Shown: positions 16,805-26,112, numbered from the stretch's first letter. The stretch: 64,000 nucleotides of DNA from Candidatus Gastranaerophilales bacterium (GCA_944323035.1 CALUQY010000002.1:62001-126000), one strand, 5' to 3'. Numbers and translations are program-made. Notes: a model not told the origin generated them from the sequence alone.

Positions 16805-17821
16805 TTATGTTCCAAAATAGTTTTTCAAATCTATAGTAAGATCTTTATTTTTACAATATTTCTTAAGTTTTGCAATCGCGCGGTTTTCAATCTGTCTTAT
16901 ACGTTCTCTTGATACACCGTACTGGGTGCCGATTTCATCAAGAGTTTTATGAACACCGTTATTATCAATGCCGAAGCGCATAATCAATACATCGCGCTCT
17001 TTAGGACTCAGAACTGTAAGCATTTTTTTAATGTCGACAAACAGATTTTCCTGCGAAACCTTACTATCCGGCGCAACAGAATCTTCATCTACAATAAAGT
17101 CGGCGATTTTTGCATTATCGTCTTTAGAAGTTGTAGCAGGTGTATCCATACTAATAGTGGTTTGCGCAGATTTGATTATCTCAGACAATTTGGTTTCAGA
17201 CATTCCAAGTCTGTGCGCAATTTCCTGTTTAGTCGGAGTATGCCCCAGTTCTGTTGTAAGGTCGATGGTTACACGTCTTATGCGGCTAAGGGATTCAATC
17301 ATGTGAATAGGAAGTCTGATTAATCTTGCCTTATCCGCAATTGCCCTTGTTATTGCCTGCTGAATCCACCAGGTCGCATAAGTTGAAAACTTATACCCTT
17401 TAGTATAATCAAACCTGTCGGCAGCCTTCATCAGCCCGACATTGCCCTCCTGAATTAAATCAAGAAATGAAAGTCCCCGGCCGATATATTTTTTTGCGAT
17501 ACTTACAACAAGACGCAGGTTAGCATTCACAAGAATATTTTTAGAAAACTTATCATTTTTTTCCTGAATTTTTTTTGCCAGTTCAAGTTCATCCTGAGCG
17601 GAAAGCAGAGGAATTTTACCTATCTGGTGCAGATAAATTTTAACATTATCATCAGCGTTTACGCTTGCAAAACTTTCAGAATTTTTCGGCTCTTCAAGTG
17701 ATTCAAGAACTTCATCCTCATCAGCATCAAGTTCTTGCTCCTGAAGGTTGTGGAAATCTACATCTTCATCTGAAATATCATCATCCGTCATAAATTGAAA
17801 TTTTTCAAGTTCTTTCTTCAT
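16805..17821 (-). CDS. rpoD: RNA polymerase sigma-70 factor (RpoD/SigA type)
   Basis: 338 residues. Region 1.2 'VKIYLHQIGKIPLLSAQDE'; region 2 'NLRLVVSIAKKYIGRGLSFL', 'LIQEGNVGLMKAADRFDY', 'STYATWWIQQAITRAIAD'; region 3 'RLPIHMIESLSRIRRV'; region 4 'VLIMRFGID' and the -35-binding helix 'VSRERIRQIENRAIAKLKKY'. The short acidic N-terminus and 338-residue length fit cyanobacterial-type primary or group 2 sigma factors. Being the only sigma gene here, primary status is likely but not proven. Confidence 0.9.
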   Translation of the reverse strand: MKKELEKFQFMTDDDISDEDVDFHNLQEQELDADEDEVLESLEEPKNSESFASVNADDNVKIYLHQIGKIPLLSAQDELELAKKIQEKNDKFSKNILVNANLRLVVSIAKKYIGRGLSFLDLIQEGNVGLMKAADRFDYTKGYKFSTYATWWIQQAITRAIADKARLIRLPIHMIESLSRIRRVTIDLTTELGHTPTKQEIAHRLGMSETKLSEIIKSAQTTISMDTPATTSKDDNAKIADFIVDEDSVAPDSKVSQENLFVDIKKMLTVLSPKERDVLIMRFGIDNNGVHKTLDEIGTQYGVSRERIRQIENRAIAKLKKYCKNKDLTIDLKNYFGT

Positions 17822-17858
17822 GTTTCTCTCCGTTTTACCCGTTAAAAAGTAAATGTAA

Positions 17859-18593
17859 TTATTTTTTAAGTTTTTGTCTTACCGTTTCAAAGATGATTGC
17901 GCTAAGCGCATTTGAAACGTTAAGAGAATTAAAATCTTTTAGCATAGGAATTTTGACCACATAATCCGAAGCCTTCAACAAGGATTTGGAAACTCCGGCA
18001 TGCTCAGCTCCCATTATTATAGCAAAATTCATGTTATTATAATCTACATCAAAATAATTATCTTTCGCGCTTGCATCCGTTGCAATTATCCACCAGTCGG
18101 ATTCCTTCATTTTTTGAACTGCATTGACCAGACTGTTAACTTTAATAATAGGAATATGATTAACCGCGCCGGCACTAATTTTTTCAACAACGGAATTTAC
18201 CTGAACATTACGTCTTGAAGGAATTATAACAGCTTCCACGCCCGCACATACACAGGTTCTAATAATCGCCCCCAGATTGTGAGCATCTTCCACACCGTCC
18301 AGAATTACAACCGATGAATTTTCATGAGGTTTTTCAAGAAAATCCTCAAGTTCCATATATTCTATCGGGGAAACAAAAGCTATCACCCCCTGATGATTAA
18401 ATTCATCATAAGGCTGGAATTTTTCTCTGCCCGCAAACTGAAATACGATACCTTTTTCGCGCGCAAGCTCTTTGATTTTATTTAATTTACTATCGCTGTG
18501 AATACTTTTCGATATAATAATTTTGTTGATTTCTCTATTAGAAATCAAAGCTTCCGTAACTGAATTTTTACCGTAAATTACATCACCGGACAT
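17859..18593 (-). CDS. rlmB: 23S rRNA (guanosine-2'-O-)-methyltransferase RlmB / TrmH family
   Basis: SPOUT-fold methyltransferase, 244 residues. N-terminal substrate-binding domain ('VIYGKNSVTEALISNREI'), then the knot motifs 'ILDGVEDAHNLGAIIRT' (motif 1 with the Asn-Leu-Gly-Ala and Arg), 'IIMGAEHAGVSKSLL' (motif 2) and 'IPMLKDFNSLNVSNALSAII' (motif 3). It would methylate G2251 of 23S rRNA. It overlaps the end of nadA by 16 nt. Confidence 0.9.
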   Translation of the reverse strand: MSGDVIYGKNSVTEALISNREINKIIISKSIHSDSKLNKIKELAREKGIVFQFAGREKFQPYDEFNHQGVIAFVSPIEYMELEDFLEKPHENSSVVILDGVEDAHNLGAIIRTCVCAGVEAVIIPSRRNVQVNSVVEKISAGAVNHIPIIKVNSLVNAVQKMKESDWWIIATDASAKDNYFDVDYNNMNFAIIMGAEHAGVSKSLLKASDYVVKIPMLKDFNSLNVSNALSAIIFETVRQKLKK

Positions 18594-19501
18594 GGTTTTG
18601 AAACCTCAAGCATTCTGTCAATACACTTAACTGCTTTTCTTGAAATTTCTTCATCAACGGTAATTTCATACCGTTCATAAATTAAAGCATTATAAATATC
18701 CGTTAAGGTATGCCATTTCATATTCGGACAAATTATATTATCCTTAATAAGTATAAACTGTTTTTCCGGAAAATCGCGCTGCAATCTGTCAACAACGCCT
18801 TTTTCTGTAGCAATGATGAAAGTTTTTGCATGACTTTTCTGTGCATATTCCATAATACCGGTTGTACTGCCAACGTAATCAGCGAGTTCTGTTACAGATT
18901 GATGGCATTCAGGATGAGCCAGAACCGGTGCATCAGGATACATTGCACGGGCACTCATTACATCTTCCGGTTTTATGCGCAAATGTGTAGGACAAAAACC
19001 CGGGAAAGTAATAACTTCAACGCCGTTAAGCTGCCTTTCTACCCATTTGCCAAGATATGTATCAGGCAGGAATAAAATCTTTTCCGCGCCCATACTTTTT
19101 ACAACGCGCAAAGCGTTAGAACTTGTTACGCACATATCGCATTCGGATTTAACTTCGGCCGTTGAATTAATATAGCAAACAGCCGGAACTCCCGGATATT
19201 TTGCTTTAAATTCCCTCAGCTGCTGCAAATTAATCATATCTGCCATAAGACAGCCGGACTCCATTCTCGGAAGCAAAACTTTTTTATCAGGCGAAAGCAT
19301 TTTAGCGGTCTGCGCCATAAAATATACGCCCGCAAAAATTATCATATCCGCGTCAGTCTTTGCTGCCTGCTGGCTTAAATACAAAGAATCACCCACAAAA
19401 TCCGCTACTTCATCAACTTCAATATTTTGATAGCAATGTGCTAAGATTACCGCATTTTTTTCTTTTTTTAAAATATTTATTTTTTCAATCAGTTCGTTCA
19501 C
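18578..19501 (-). CDS. nadA: Quinolinate synthase A
   Basis: 4Fe-4S enzyme that condenses iminoaspartate with dihydroxyacetone phosphate to quinolinate in NAD synthesis. 307 residues, usual length for the three-domain form. The cluster cysteines are seen in 'DMCVTSSNA', 'FPGFCPTHLR' and 'IICPNMKWHT'. Other motifs: 'ILAHCYQNIEVDEVADF', 'DADMIIFAGVYFMAQTAK', 'LPDTYLGKW', 'AHPECHQSV'. nadB and nadC are not in the window. 3' end overlaps rlmB. Confidence 0.96.
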   Translation of the reverse strand: MNELIEKINILKKEKNAVILAHCYQNIEVDEVADFVGDSLYLSQQAAKTDADMIIFAGVYFMAQTAKMLSPDKKVLLPRMESGCLMADMINLQQLREFKAKYPGVPAVCYINSTAEVKSECDMCVTSSNALRVVKSMGAEKILFLPDTYLGKWVERQLNGVEVITFPGFCPTHLRIKPEDVMSARAMYPDAPVLAHPECHQSVTELADYVGSTTGIMEYAQKSHAKTFIIATEKGVVDRLQRDFPEKQFILIKDNIICPNMKWHTLTDIYNALIYERYEITVDEEISRKAVKCIDRMLEVSKPCPVM

Positions 19502-19629
19502 CGCAAAAAATACTCCTATTTCTTGTGTTTATTACACTATATTTTAGTATAAAAACAAAAAATTAACCAATATTTTTATATATTTTTTATAAAAATCTCA
19601 TACATTCAATGTAAATTATTGTATAGACT

Positions 19630-19658
19630 TTGATTTTTCAAGAATTTATGTATACAAT
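19630..19658 (+). promoter_or_regulatory. Promoter of the pilMN-pilO operon
   Basis: TTGATT (19630-19635), 17-bp spacer, TACAAT (19653-19658); ATG at 19682 with GGAG upstream. Confidence 0.6.
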
Positions 19659-19681
19659 AAGAAAGTGGAGAAGCAGAAAAG

Positions 19682-21331
19682 ATGAGTATGAATAGTTTAT
19701 TAAGCAGTCTAGGGCTCGGAAACAGAGAAAAAGTATACCTTTCCGTGACGCAATCAACAGGTATGGAAGTTTTTCAGGTCGATGAAAAATCAGGCCATAT
19801 TACCAAATATGCCAATAAACATCTGGCATACGATGATAGTACAAAAGAAATTACCGATCTGGAAAAATTCAGAGAAACATTTCTGGAGCTTTTAACCGAA
19901 CTGGGTATAAAGCCAAACTGTAATGTTGTATTGAACCTTCCGACAGTTTTACTCGGGACGCGTGAACTGCCGACAATGCTGGAAGATCCGGCAATTGGTC
20001 AATCCGTTTTGGCTGAAATCGAAAGTTCTTATGTATTTTCCAGATATACACCTATCTTTGACTGGAAAGATTTTAACACCGGTAAAAATGCAGGCATGAG
20101 AAATATCTTCTACTGCGCATTGCAAGATAATATTATCTCAAAAATCACAGAACTTTTAAAAGAAGTCGGCGCAAAAATTATTGATATCCAAACTTCTTAT
20201 ACAACAATTCTGAACGGTCTTGCAAGAACAACATTAATTGAAAAACAATTGCAGCCGGAAGAAACATGGAACCTTATGATAGTTAACAACGGCGGCTATG
20301 CTATATTTGCAATGAACGCCGACAGAATTGTTGATTTTGTTCAGGAAGATATGCCGCTGATGGAAGAACGCTCTGATGATATTTACAACGCCATTGCTTC
20401 CACTGCGGAATTAACTCTTTTGGGTTTTCAGGCAAAATCCCTCGTTATCGTTTCAGAAAGCGATATGGTCAGTGCAGAAGAACTTGCTACTTCCCTGACA
20501 TCAAGCGGCTCACTTACTTATCAGGATGTTGTCTTTATTGATGATAACCTCTATAGAAAAGATGAATTTTTACCGCTTGCCCCGACAGTTGACCCTAAAT
20601 ATAAACTCAAACCTTCCCTGAAAACTCTAGGTATGCTTCAAGGACAAAAATATCCGGTAATCGCTAAATTCGATTTCCTTAAAGTTACTCCTAAAGCAAA
20701 TTATGATAACGAAATCGTAAGATTTAACATCGGGGATCATATCTTTGAGATAACACCAAATTCGGCAAAATTATACTCTATAATAGTTGCGGCAGTATTA
20801 CTTATAATACTTCTTCCATTATTCTTCGTATTACCGATTTTGAACAAACCTTTCAGCGACAAAATAACCGCACTGGAAACTCAAATAAATGAACTGGATA
20901 AGCAAATCACAGACCTTAACGCTTCCGATAGTTCTACAAAATTTGATCCTACAGAAGAAGTTAAAAATGTTCTTTCTAACAACAGAACAAAACTGCTTTC
21001 ATACATTACAATAGGTGAAGTAATACCGAGAAAACTCTGGATTACTTACTATAAGACCCACTCAAAAGACAAAATTATTATAACCGGCGTAAGCGCAAGT
21101 ATTGATGATATAAACAGCTTCTACAAAAATATTAACAATGCTCTTCCAAATAGTAAACTCCAGCTGAAAAACATGGAAATGAATAATACTACAGAAGAAG
21201 ACGCAGCTGTAGCAGAAGCAAAATATTACGACTTCGTTATAACTAACGATGAAAATTATCCGCCTCAAACCGAAACCATTGAGGCAGATGATGACAAAAA
21301 AGGCACTAAAAATACAAAGAAGAAAAAGTAA
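19682..21331 (+). CDS. Type IV pilus PilM-PilN-like fusion protein
   Basis: 549 residues. Residues 1 to about 360 resemble the actin-like PilM ('REKVYLSVTQSTGMEVFQVD', 'NVVLNLPTVLLGTRELPTM', 'WNLMIVNNGGYAIFAMN', later the 'AKSLVIVSESD' strand). A single membrane segment follows at about 367-392 (IVAAVLLIILLPLFFVLPIL), then a coiled coil and a periplasmic domain with the PilN ferredoxin-like pattern ('RKLWITYYKTHSKDKIIITG', 'INSFYKNINNALP'). In most bacteria PilM (cytoplasm) and PilN (membrane) are separate. The pilO-like gene follows after 15 nt. Assignment rests on layout and context. Confidence 0.75.
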   Translation: MSMNSLLSSLGLGNREKVYLSVTQSTGMEVFQVDEKSGHITKYANKHLAYDDSTKEITDLEKFRETFLELLTELGIKPNCNVVLNLPTVLLGTRELPTMLEDPAIGQSVLAEIESSYVFSRYTPIFDWKDFNTGKNAGMRNIFYCALQDNIISKITELLKEVGAKIIDIQTSYTTILNGLARTTLIEKQLQPEETWNLMIVNNGGYAIFAMNADRIVDFVQEDMPLMEERSDDIYNAIASTAELTLLGFQAKSLVIVSESDMVSAEELATSLTSSGSLTYQDVVFIDDNLYRKDEFLPLAPTVDPKYKLKPSLKTLGMLQGQKYPVIAKFDFLKVTPKANYDNEIVRFNIGDHIFEITPNSAKLYSIIVAAVLLIILLPLFFVLPILNKPFSDKITALETQINELDKQITDLNASDSSTKFDPTEEVKNVLSNNRTKLLSYITIGEVIPRKLWITYYKTHSKDKIIITGVSASIDDINSFYKNINNALPNSKLQLKNMEMNNTTEEDAAVAEAKYYDFVITNDENYPPQTETIEADDDKKGTKNTKKKK

Positions 21332-21346
21332 AAAGGGTTACTAATA

Positions 21347-22039
21347 ATGAATATGGAAGTAATTAAAAAATATTTAGATATGTTTAAAATTGCGCTTATA
21401 ATAGTTGTAGTAACAATTGCAGCGTCAATATTTCTTATGACCAAAATAATTCCGGAAACTATTGCATACTTTGGCAACAGCACTAAATACTCCGAAACTG
21501 AAAGCAAACTTGCAGCTAAAAAAGCAGAGCTTGAAACTGCTAAAAAGAATAAAGCCAGAGAAGAAGCACGGGCTAAAGAAGGTATTGAGGTCAAAGCTTT
21601 CTATAAAAATACCAACGGTATCGGCAATTCAACAGCAGATATTATGGCCGGCGAAATTCAGGAAATTAACGACCTTATAAAATTCTACGGAATAAAAATA
21701 TACAAGGTTAACTATACATACGATCCTGCTGACGATATCTTCTATAAAGAAAAGAAAGATGATTATGCTGTTTGCAGGATGAATGTAGAACTTTTTGCAA
21801 CTTACATGAAATTCCAGAGTTTCATGAAAGACCTTTATAAGCACGAACACTTCCTTGACATCCAATCAATAGAAGTTAACCCTTATAAAAAAGACAAAAC
21901 CATATTACATATAAAAATGGATTTGAACCTTTATGCTGAAAAAGATCCGAATGCAGGCGCAAGCAGAGAGGTTCCGCCGTCATCTAAAAGCGACAGCGAT
22001 GCCTCAGCTGATGATTTAAATCTTGATTTGAATTTTTAA
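21347..22039 (+). CDS. PilO-like pilus alignment protein
   Basis: 230 residues: one membrane segment (residues 13-31), a coiled coil of about 40 residues ('SKLAAKKAELETAKKNKARE'), then a ferredoxin-like periplasmic domain with 'INDLIKFYGIKIYKVNYTYD' and 'ATYMKFQSFMKDLYKHEHFL', a pattern typical of PilO. A low-complexity Ser/Asp tail follows. It is encoded directly after the PilMN fusion and would form the inner-membrane alignment complex. Confidence 0.75.
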   Translation: MNMEVIKKYLDMFKIALIIVVVTIAASIFLMTKIIPETIAYFGNSTKYSETESKLAAKKAELETAKKNKAREEARAKEGIEVKAFYKNTNGIGNSTADIMAGEIQEINDLIKFYGIKIYKVNYTYDPADDIFYKEKKDDYAVCRMNVELFATYMKFQSFMKDLYKHEHFLDIQSIEVNPYKKDKTILHIKMDLNLYAEKDPNAGASREVPPSSKSDSDASADDLNLDLNF

Positions 22040-22048
22040 AATCTGATA

Positions 22049-22906
22049 TCAGGATCCAAAACTTTGAAAATCAATCCCGAAAAACATTTCGGGATTTTTT
22101 GTGCAATTTTCACAAAAATTCGTTTCCAAAACCATTTTCTGAGAAAAATCCGCTAATGTAGAACCGCATCTGCCACGGTGATCATTTGCCAGAAACGGAC
22201 AGACATAAACGCCGTTAACGGTTAAAATTCTGCCGTATTCACAGTCCAAACTTTTCCATTGGTCATATTCCGGCTCATTTTCATTATCTTTATCAACATA
22301 ACGGTTAATTTTTATATGGCTCGGCTCAATATCGTATTCAACTTTATTGCACAGTTCCATAACCTTCTGCCTCAATAAGTCAGGTACCTCATTATAAAAG
22401 TTAGTAACCGAAATAATAGGGCTGAACCCGTATTTTGCAAGCGCTTTAATAGCAGATAAAGTTTGCCTGAAAGCCCCGCGGCAGCGAACATCATCATTTT
22501 TCAATTCATCAAAATGCGCAAGACTTAAAGTAATTATAATTTCATAATCGTTTTCTTCTTCAACATTTTTTAGAAATCTTGCCTTCTTTTCGTTAATAAA
22601 CGAACCATTCGTTATAATACAAACATTAGCGACTTTAAGACACAGCCTCAAAATGGTGTTAAAATCCGGATGAGTCATCGGCTCGGCACCTGTAAGATAA
22701 ATGCATTCCAAACCGGAATTGTGAACAAGCGCCAGATTTTCTTTAATGCAATTTAAACTGATAAAATCCTTCACATTTTTTGTCATAGGAAAATCAATAT
22801 AACAATGCTTACAGCGCATATTGCAATTTTTAGCGCTCATTTCTATGAACAAATTTTTAAACGCCTTCATCTGACAAACCGGTGCACGATAAATTGATGT
22901 ACTCAT
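22049..22906 (-). CDS. Radical SAM protein
   Basis: 285 residues. CxxxCxxC cluster motif 'CNMRCKHCYID' (residues 30-40), the GGE-like 'YLTGAEPMTHPDF' and 'CIITNGSFINEKKARFL'. The C-terminal part has further cysteines ('GVYVCPFLANDHRGRCG', 'NFCENCTKN') that could hold an auxiliary SPASM/twitch-like cluster. Members modify peptides or enzymes, but no substrate peptide is evident nearby, so the reaction is unknown. Stands alone downstream of an XRE gene, 81 bp away. Confidence 0.88.
   Translation of the reverse strand: MSTSIYRAPVCQMKAFKNLFIEMSAKNCNMRCKHCYIDFPMTKNVKDFISLNCIKENLALVHNSGLECIYLTGAEPMTHPDFNTILRLCLKVANVCIITNGSFINEKKARFLKNVEEENDYEIIITLSLAHFDELKNDDVRCRGAFRQTLSAIKALAKYGFSPIISVTNFYNEVPDLLRQKVMELCNKVEYDIEPSHIKINRYVDKDNENEPEYDQWKSLDCEYGRILTVNGVYVCPFLANDHRGRCGSTLADFSQKMVLETNFCENCTKNPEMFFGIDFQSFGS
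22073..22100 (+). terminator. Terminator of pilMN-pilO inside the convergent gene
   Basis: AATCCCGAAA-aaca-TTTCGGGATT then T4; it lies within the last codons of the radical SAM gene on the other strand. Confidence 0.85.
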
Positions 22907-22987
22907 TTTTAACTCCTCTTCTGATACAATTATTCTACGGAGTCAATAAGAGAATAAAATTGCCCGACACTCTAATTTACAGTAATC

Positions 22988-23326
22988 CTATCGTTTTAAA
23001 GACGGCAAACCCTTATGAATTTCAGCGATAATATTATAATAAAACTCAATTTCGGCATCAGAAATACTGTATAAAAATTCAATAAATTTTTCTCTTTTAA
23101 GGTTTCTGTCAGGTTGAATCGCAAGCCCGAATTCCTCAAGGCTAATATTTAAAATCTGAGCGATTTTCAAAAAAGTCTCCAGAGAGGGCATATACGCACC
23201 GTTTTCAATCCTGCATACGTGTTTATCAGAAATTCCGATTTGTTCAGCAAGTTCAGCCTGCGTAAGTCCGGCATATTTTCTGAAAGTTTTAATCTTATTT
23301 GCAATAAATTCTTTATCTGTAAACAT
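22988..23326 (-). CDS. XRE-family HTH regulator
   Basis: 112 residues with an N-terminal HTH ('FRKYAGLTQAELAEQIGISD', then 'KHVCRIENGAYMPSLET') and a C-terminal helical tail ('AEIEFYYNIIAEIHKGLP'). Upstream of the ATG is an inverted repeat TTACATAC ... GTATGTAA, a likely operator. It is upstream of the radical SAM gene and divergent from the acyltransferase gene and could control either. Confidence 0.87.
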   Translation of the reverse strand: MFTDKEFIANKIKTFRKYAGLTQAELAEQIGISDKHVCRIENGAYMPSLETFLKIAQILNISLEEFGLAIQPDRNLKREKFIEFLYSISDAEIEFYYNIIAEIHKGLPSLKR

Positions 23327-23375
23327 TTACATACTATTTTACATTTCAAAGAAAAGTAAATCACCCCGTATGTAA
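23327..23375. promoter_or_regulatory. Inverted repeat upstream of XRE gene
   Basis: TTACATAC (23327-23334) and GTATGTAA (23368-23375), perfect 8-bp arms 33 nt apart, with a partial TTTACATTT between. Placed between the XRE start and the divergent acyltransferase gene. Confidence 0.45.
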
Positions 23376-23498
23376 GTATAAATCACAATAATTGATGTTA
23401 ACGTAAAGAAATTGTTACAATACACAACAATATTTTTTAATTAGTGTAATATGTTATAAGGTGTTGTATGCATAACTTTTTGTATAAAATTAATATAT

Positions 23499-24605
23499 AT
23501 GACGGTAGTACAAAATCAACGAGAACAATTTTTTAATATAGACTTTTTACGTATTGCAGGCACAATATTAGTAATTAACCACCATATCTGGCAATTTGCA
23601 GGCTTAGCTAAAATAAACACCGTTCAGATGCTGAAGCATAACAGTAGTCTAGGTTATATCTGGGTGGAATTTTTCTATATTCTTGCCGGTTTTATGCTTA
23701 TGTATACTATGAATGGCAGCAATAATATTGAATGGGTTTCATATACAATCAAACGCGCAAAAAGATTATGGTTTCCGATTGCAATATCTTTGCTGGCTGT
23801 GTTTATAATATCCTTATTTGGAATTACAAAATTTAATCAGTATGATGATATAATGATACTATTATTTCTACAAAGCACCGGTCTTATGCGCGGCTCTATC
23901 GCAAATAACGGTTTTATATGGTTTGTTGGACCACTATTTTTTATGAATTTATTCTACTCATATATAAAACTAAATTACGCAAGAAAAACGCTTAATCTTT
24001 TAAGCTGTATACTCGCATTTATTTCATATGCCATTCTGGTAAATAAAGGAAATTGTTTTGCCGGTATTGGCAAAGTATTTTATAATTTTCTTCCGGTAGG
24101 TATGATACGGGGGATTGGAGGCGTTAGTGCAGGAATTATCCTGTATAATGCTTATGATTATTACAAAACTCATGCCGGACAGTTAGCTTGTTCAATATGG
24201 AAAAAACTCTTTATTACCGGTATTGAAACATATCTTTTAATCTTTGTTATCAATAACACGGTATTCCACAGATTGTCATATGAAAATGACTTTCTAATGG
24301 TTTTAATCTTTTGCCTGCTAATCTGGCTATTTATAACGCATAAAGGTTATATATCTTCCTTCTTAAACAATAAAATCTGGAAAAATATAGGAAAATACTC
24401 CTATAACATATATGTTATGCAGGCAATTATATTAATAATGAGTTCTTGGCTTATAAAAAAATACAACTTGATGAACTATTTGAACACGGAATTAAATCTT
24501 ATTATATATGCAATAATTATCCTTCTTGTAACAACTATTACCGGTATAATAAACTATCATATTTGTGATTTAATCTACAAAAAGCTAAACAAAAATAAAA
24601 TTTAA
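23499..24605 (+). CDS. Acyltransferase 3 family membrane protein
   Basis: 368 residues, about ten membrane segments. The N-terminus 'FFNIDFLRIAGTILVINHHI' carries the catalytic-type Arg and His pair of acyltransferase-3 (OatA/NolL-like) proteins, and 'WVEFFYILAGFMLMY' is the following conserved segment. Such enzymes O-acetylate surface polysaccharides, peptidoglycan or lipids. No soluble SGNH domain is attached. TATAAA lies about 10 nt before the ATG and there is no clear Shine-Dalgarno sequence. Confidence 0.88.
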   Translation: MTVVQNQREQFFNIDFLRIAGTILVINHHIWQFAGLAKINTVQMLKHNSSLGYIWVEFFYILAGFMLMYTMNGSNNIEWVSYTIKRAKRLWFPIAISLLAVFIISLFGITKFNQYDDIMILLFLQSTGLMRGSIANNGFIWFVGPLFFMNLFYSYIKLNYARKTLNLLSCILAFISYAILVNKGNCFAGIGKVFYNFLPVGMIRGIGGVSAGIILYNAYDYYKTHAGQLACSIWKKLFITGIETYLLIFVINNTVFHRLSYENDFLMVLIFCLLIWLFITHKGYISSFLNNKIWKNIGKYSYNIYVMQAIILIMSSWLIKKYNLMNYLNTELNLIIYAIIILLVTTITGIINYHICDLIYKKLNKNKI

Positions 24606-24612
24606 ACAGGCG

Positions 24613-25413
24613 TTATGTTTGTGTACGCCAAGGTTCGTCCGGTAAAATGTATTTAACTTTTTTATAGCAGCTTCCGTCCTCAAGCACTTTGCTGTCAAAA
24701 ACCTCCAGCCGCGAACCTCTCGGGAACACGCATTCTGCACCCCAGTTATCCAGCTTGCCGTCTACTATATCGCCGGAATGCGAAACACGCGCACCTTTAT
24801 CCACAAATATTTCCATTGTCACGCCGCGTCCTTCATAACCTTTATAAACATCCGAATATTCCGTACCGCCAGCGGCATAAGCATATTCCGGCATCGTTAT
24901 AATATCACCCTTTTTAGCGTCAAAAAGCTTCTTATATAACTTCGCATCATTTTCCATAAACGGCGGCTTTTCACCAATACAACGATACACCGTCACAGGT
25001 TCTTCCGTCGGCCTCAATCTTTTAAACTGAATATCAGACTGCCTGATAACATCCTTTATCATTAAACTTCCGTCACCAACCGCAAACGCAGGCGAATCAA
25101 ACCCGTAATTAACCCTGCCTTTAACAAAAAGATAATTAAAACTGTTAAACTGCCCGTGATTTTCGACAACGCGGTAAGGATAAGGCCTCAAAGCACCCTC
25201 TCTTTGCATTTTCGCCCAGTACTGGTGACAAAACGGAACTCTATCAGGATTTTTAGCCATTGCCTCTGCGCGCCGTGCCTGATTTGGCGTCAATTCAACC
25301 GGCGGTGGCGTGTAACTCCTTGCCCACTTCTTTACTTTACCTATCGCATTTTCTATGCCCGCACGCGACAGTAAATACGATACCTTTTGACCAAATTTGA
25401 CTGATATAACCAT
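24613..25413 (-). CDS. Putative ADP-ribosyltransferase-fold protein
   Basis: 266 residues, not a recognised family by eye, but the second half follows the R-S-E ADP-ribosyltransferase layout. It has 'EPVTVYRCIGEKP' (first-strand Arg), 'GDIITMPEYAYAAGGTEYSD' at the STS position, 'GVTMEIFVDKGARV', then 'NWGAECVFPRGSRLEVF', matching the E-x-E/'EvLlprGt.f.V' strand with one glutamate kept. The N-terminal 80 residues are basic with no signal peptide. RBS AAAGGGG before the ATG at 25413. It could be an effector, a phage-derived ART, or a degenerate relative without activity. Confidence 0.5.
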   Translation of the reverse strand: MVISVKFGQKVSYLLSRAGIENAIGKVKKWARSYTPPPVELTPNQARRAEAMAKNPDRVPFCHQYWAKMQREGALRPYPYRVVENHGQFNSFNYLFVKGRVNYGFDSPAFAVGDGSLMIKDVIRQSDIQFKRLRPTEEPVTVYRCIGEKPPFMENDAKLYKKLFDAKKGDIITMPEYAYAAGGTEYSDVYKGYEGRGVTMEIFVDKGARVSHSGDIVDGKLDNWGAECVFPRGSRLEVFDSKVLEDGSCYKKVKYILPDEPWRTQT

Positions 25414-25479
25414 TTTTTCCCCTTTAATACAAATGCCCCGTAATTATATAAAGTATTTTAGTCAGAAAAATTTGCCATG

Positions 25480-25511
25480 AAAAAAGCGCGGTGTTAAAAA
25501 TCCGCGCTTTT
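25480..25511. terminator. Bidirectional intrinsic terminator
   Basis: AAAAGCGCGG-tgttaaaaat-CCGCGCTTTT, just past the end of rplI. Confidence 0.88.
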
Positions 25512-25530
25512 GTAAATATTTAACGAAAAC

Positions 25531-26031
25531 CTATTCTTCAACAGTTTCTTCAACAACTTCTTCAATGTGGTCTTTGAGGATTTCAGATGCTGTAACAACT
25601 ACTGCCAGTTCTGTTTTAACTTTTGAAGTCAATTTGATTAACATTGTGTATTCACCAACTTTGTTGATTGGAGCGTTCAATGAAACATTTTTTCTATCAA
25701 CTTCAATACCAGCTTTTTCAGCTAATTCTTCTGTCAATTTCTTAGTAGTAATTGTACCGAATAATTTACCTGATTCACCGGCTTTAGCAGAAAGTTCCAA
25801 TTTACCGAATTTTTCAATTTTTTCAGCCAGTGCAAGAGCTTCCTGATGTAATTTTTCTTGTTTTGCGTGAATTCTTGCGATATTTTGTTCTCTGTTTTTC
25901 AAAGCGCCTTCTGTTGCTACTTCTGCCATTTGCTGCGGAAGTAAGAAGTTTCTTGCATAACCGTCTTTTACATTAACAATTTCACCGGCTTCGCCTAAGT
26001 TTTGGACATCTTTTTTCAATATAACTTGCAT
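25531..26031 (-). CDS. rplI: 50S ribosomal protein L9
   Basis: 166 residues from the ATG at 26031 (RBS AAGGAG); the open frame extends 28 codons upstream through a terminator and is not used. N-terminal L9 domain 'MQVILKKDVQNLGEAGEIVN' and 'VKDGYARNFLLPQQMA', a long connecting helix, and the C-terminal rRNA-binding domain ('GKLFGTITTKKLTEEL'). It ends with an unusual acidic tail EEVVEETVEE. The usual partners rpsF and rpsR are not adjacent. Confidence 0.95.
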   Translation of the reverse strand: MQVILKKDVQNLGEAGEIVNVKDGYARNFLLPQQMAEVATEGALKNREQNIARIHAKQEKLHQEALALAEKIEKFGKLELSAKAGESGKLFGTITTKKLTEELAEKAGIEVDRKNVSLNAPINKVGEYTMLIKLTSKVKTELAVVVTASEILKDHIEEVVEETVEE

Positions 26032-26085
26032 CTTTATATTTCTCCTTATAATTATATTTGTAAATCTATAAAGAATTGTTACATG

Positions 26086-26112
26086 AAAAAAACCTCTTGT
26101 CGAGGTTTTTTC
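26086..26112 (-). terminator. Intrinsic terminator of the Ycf45-like gene
   Basis: AAAAAACCTC-gaca-AGAGGTTTTTT (read on the minus strand), between the ATPase gene and rplI. Confidence 0.85.
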
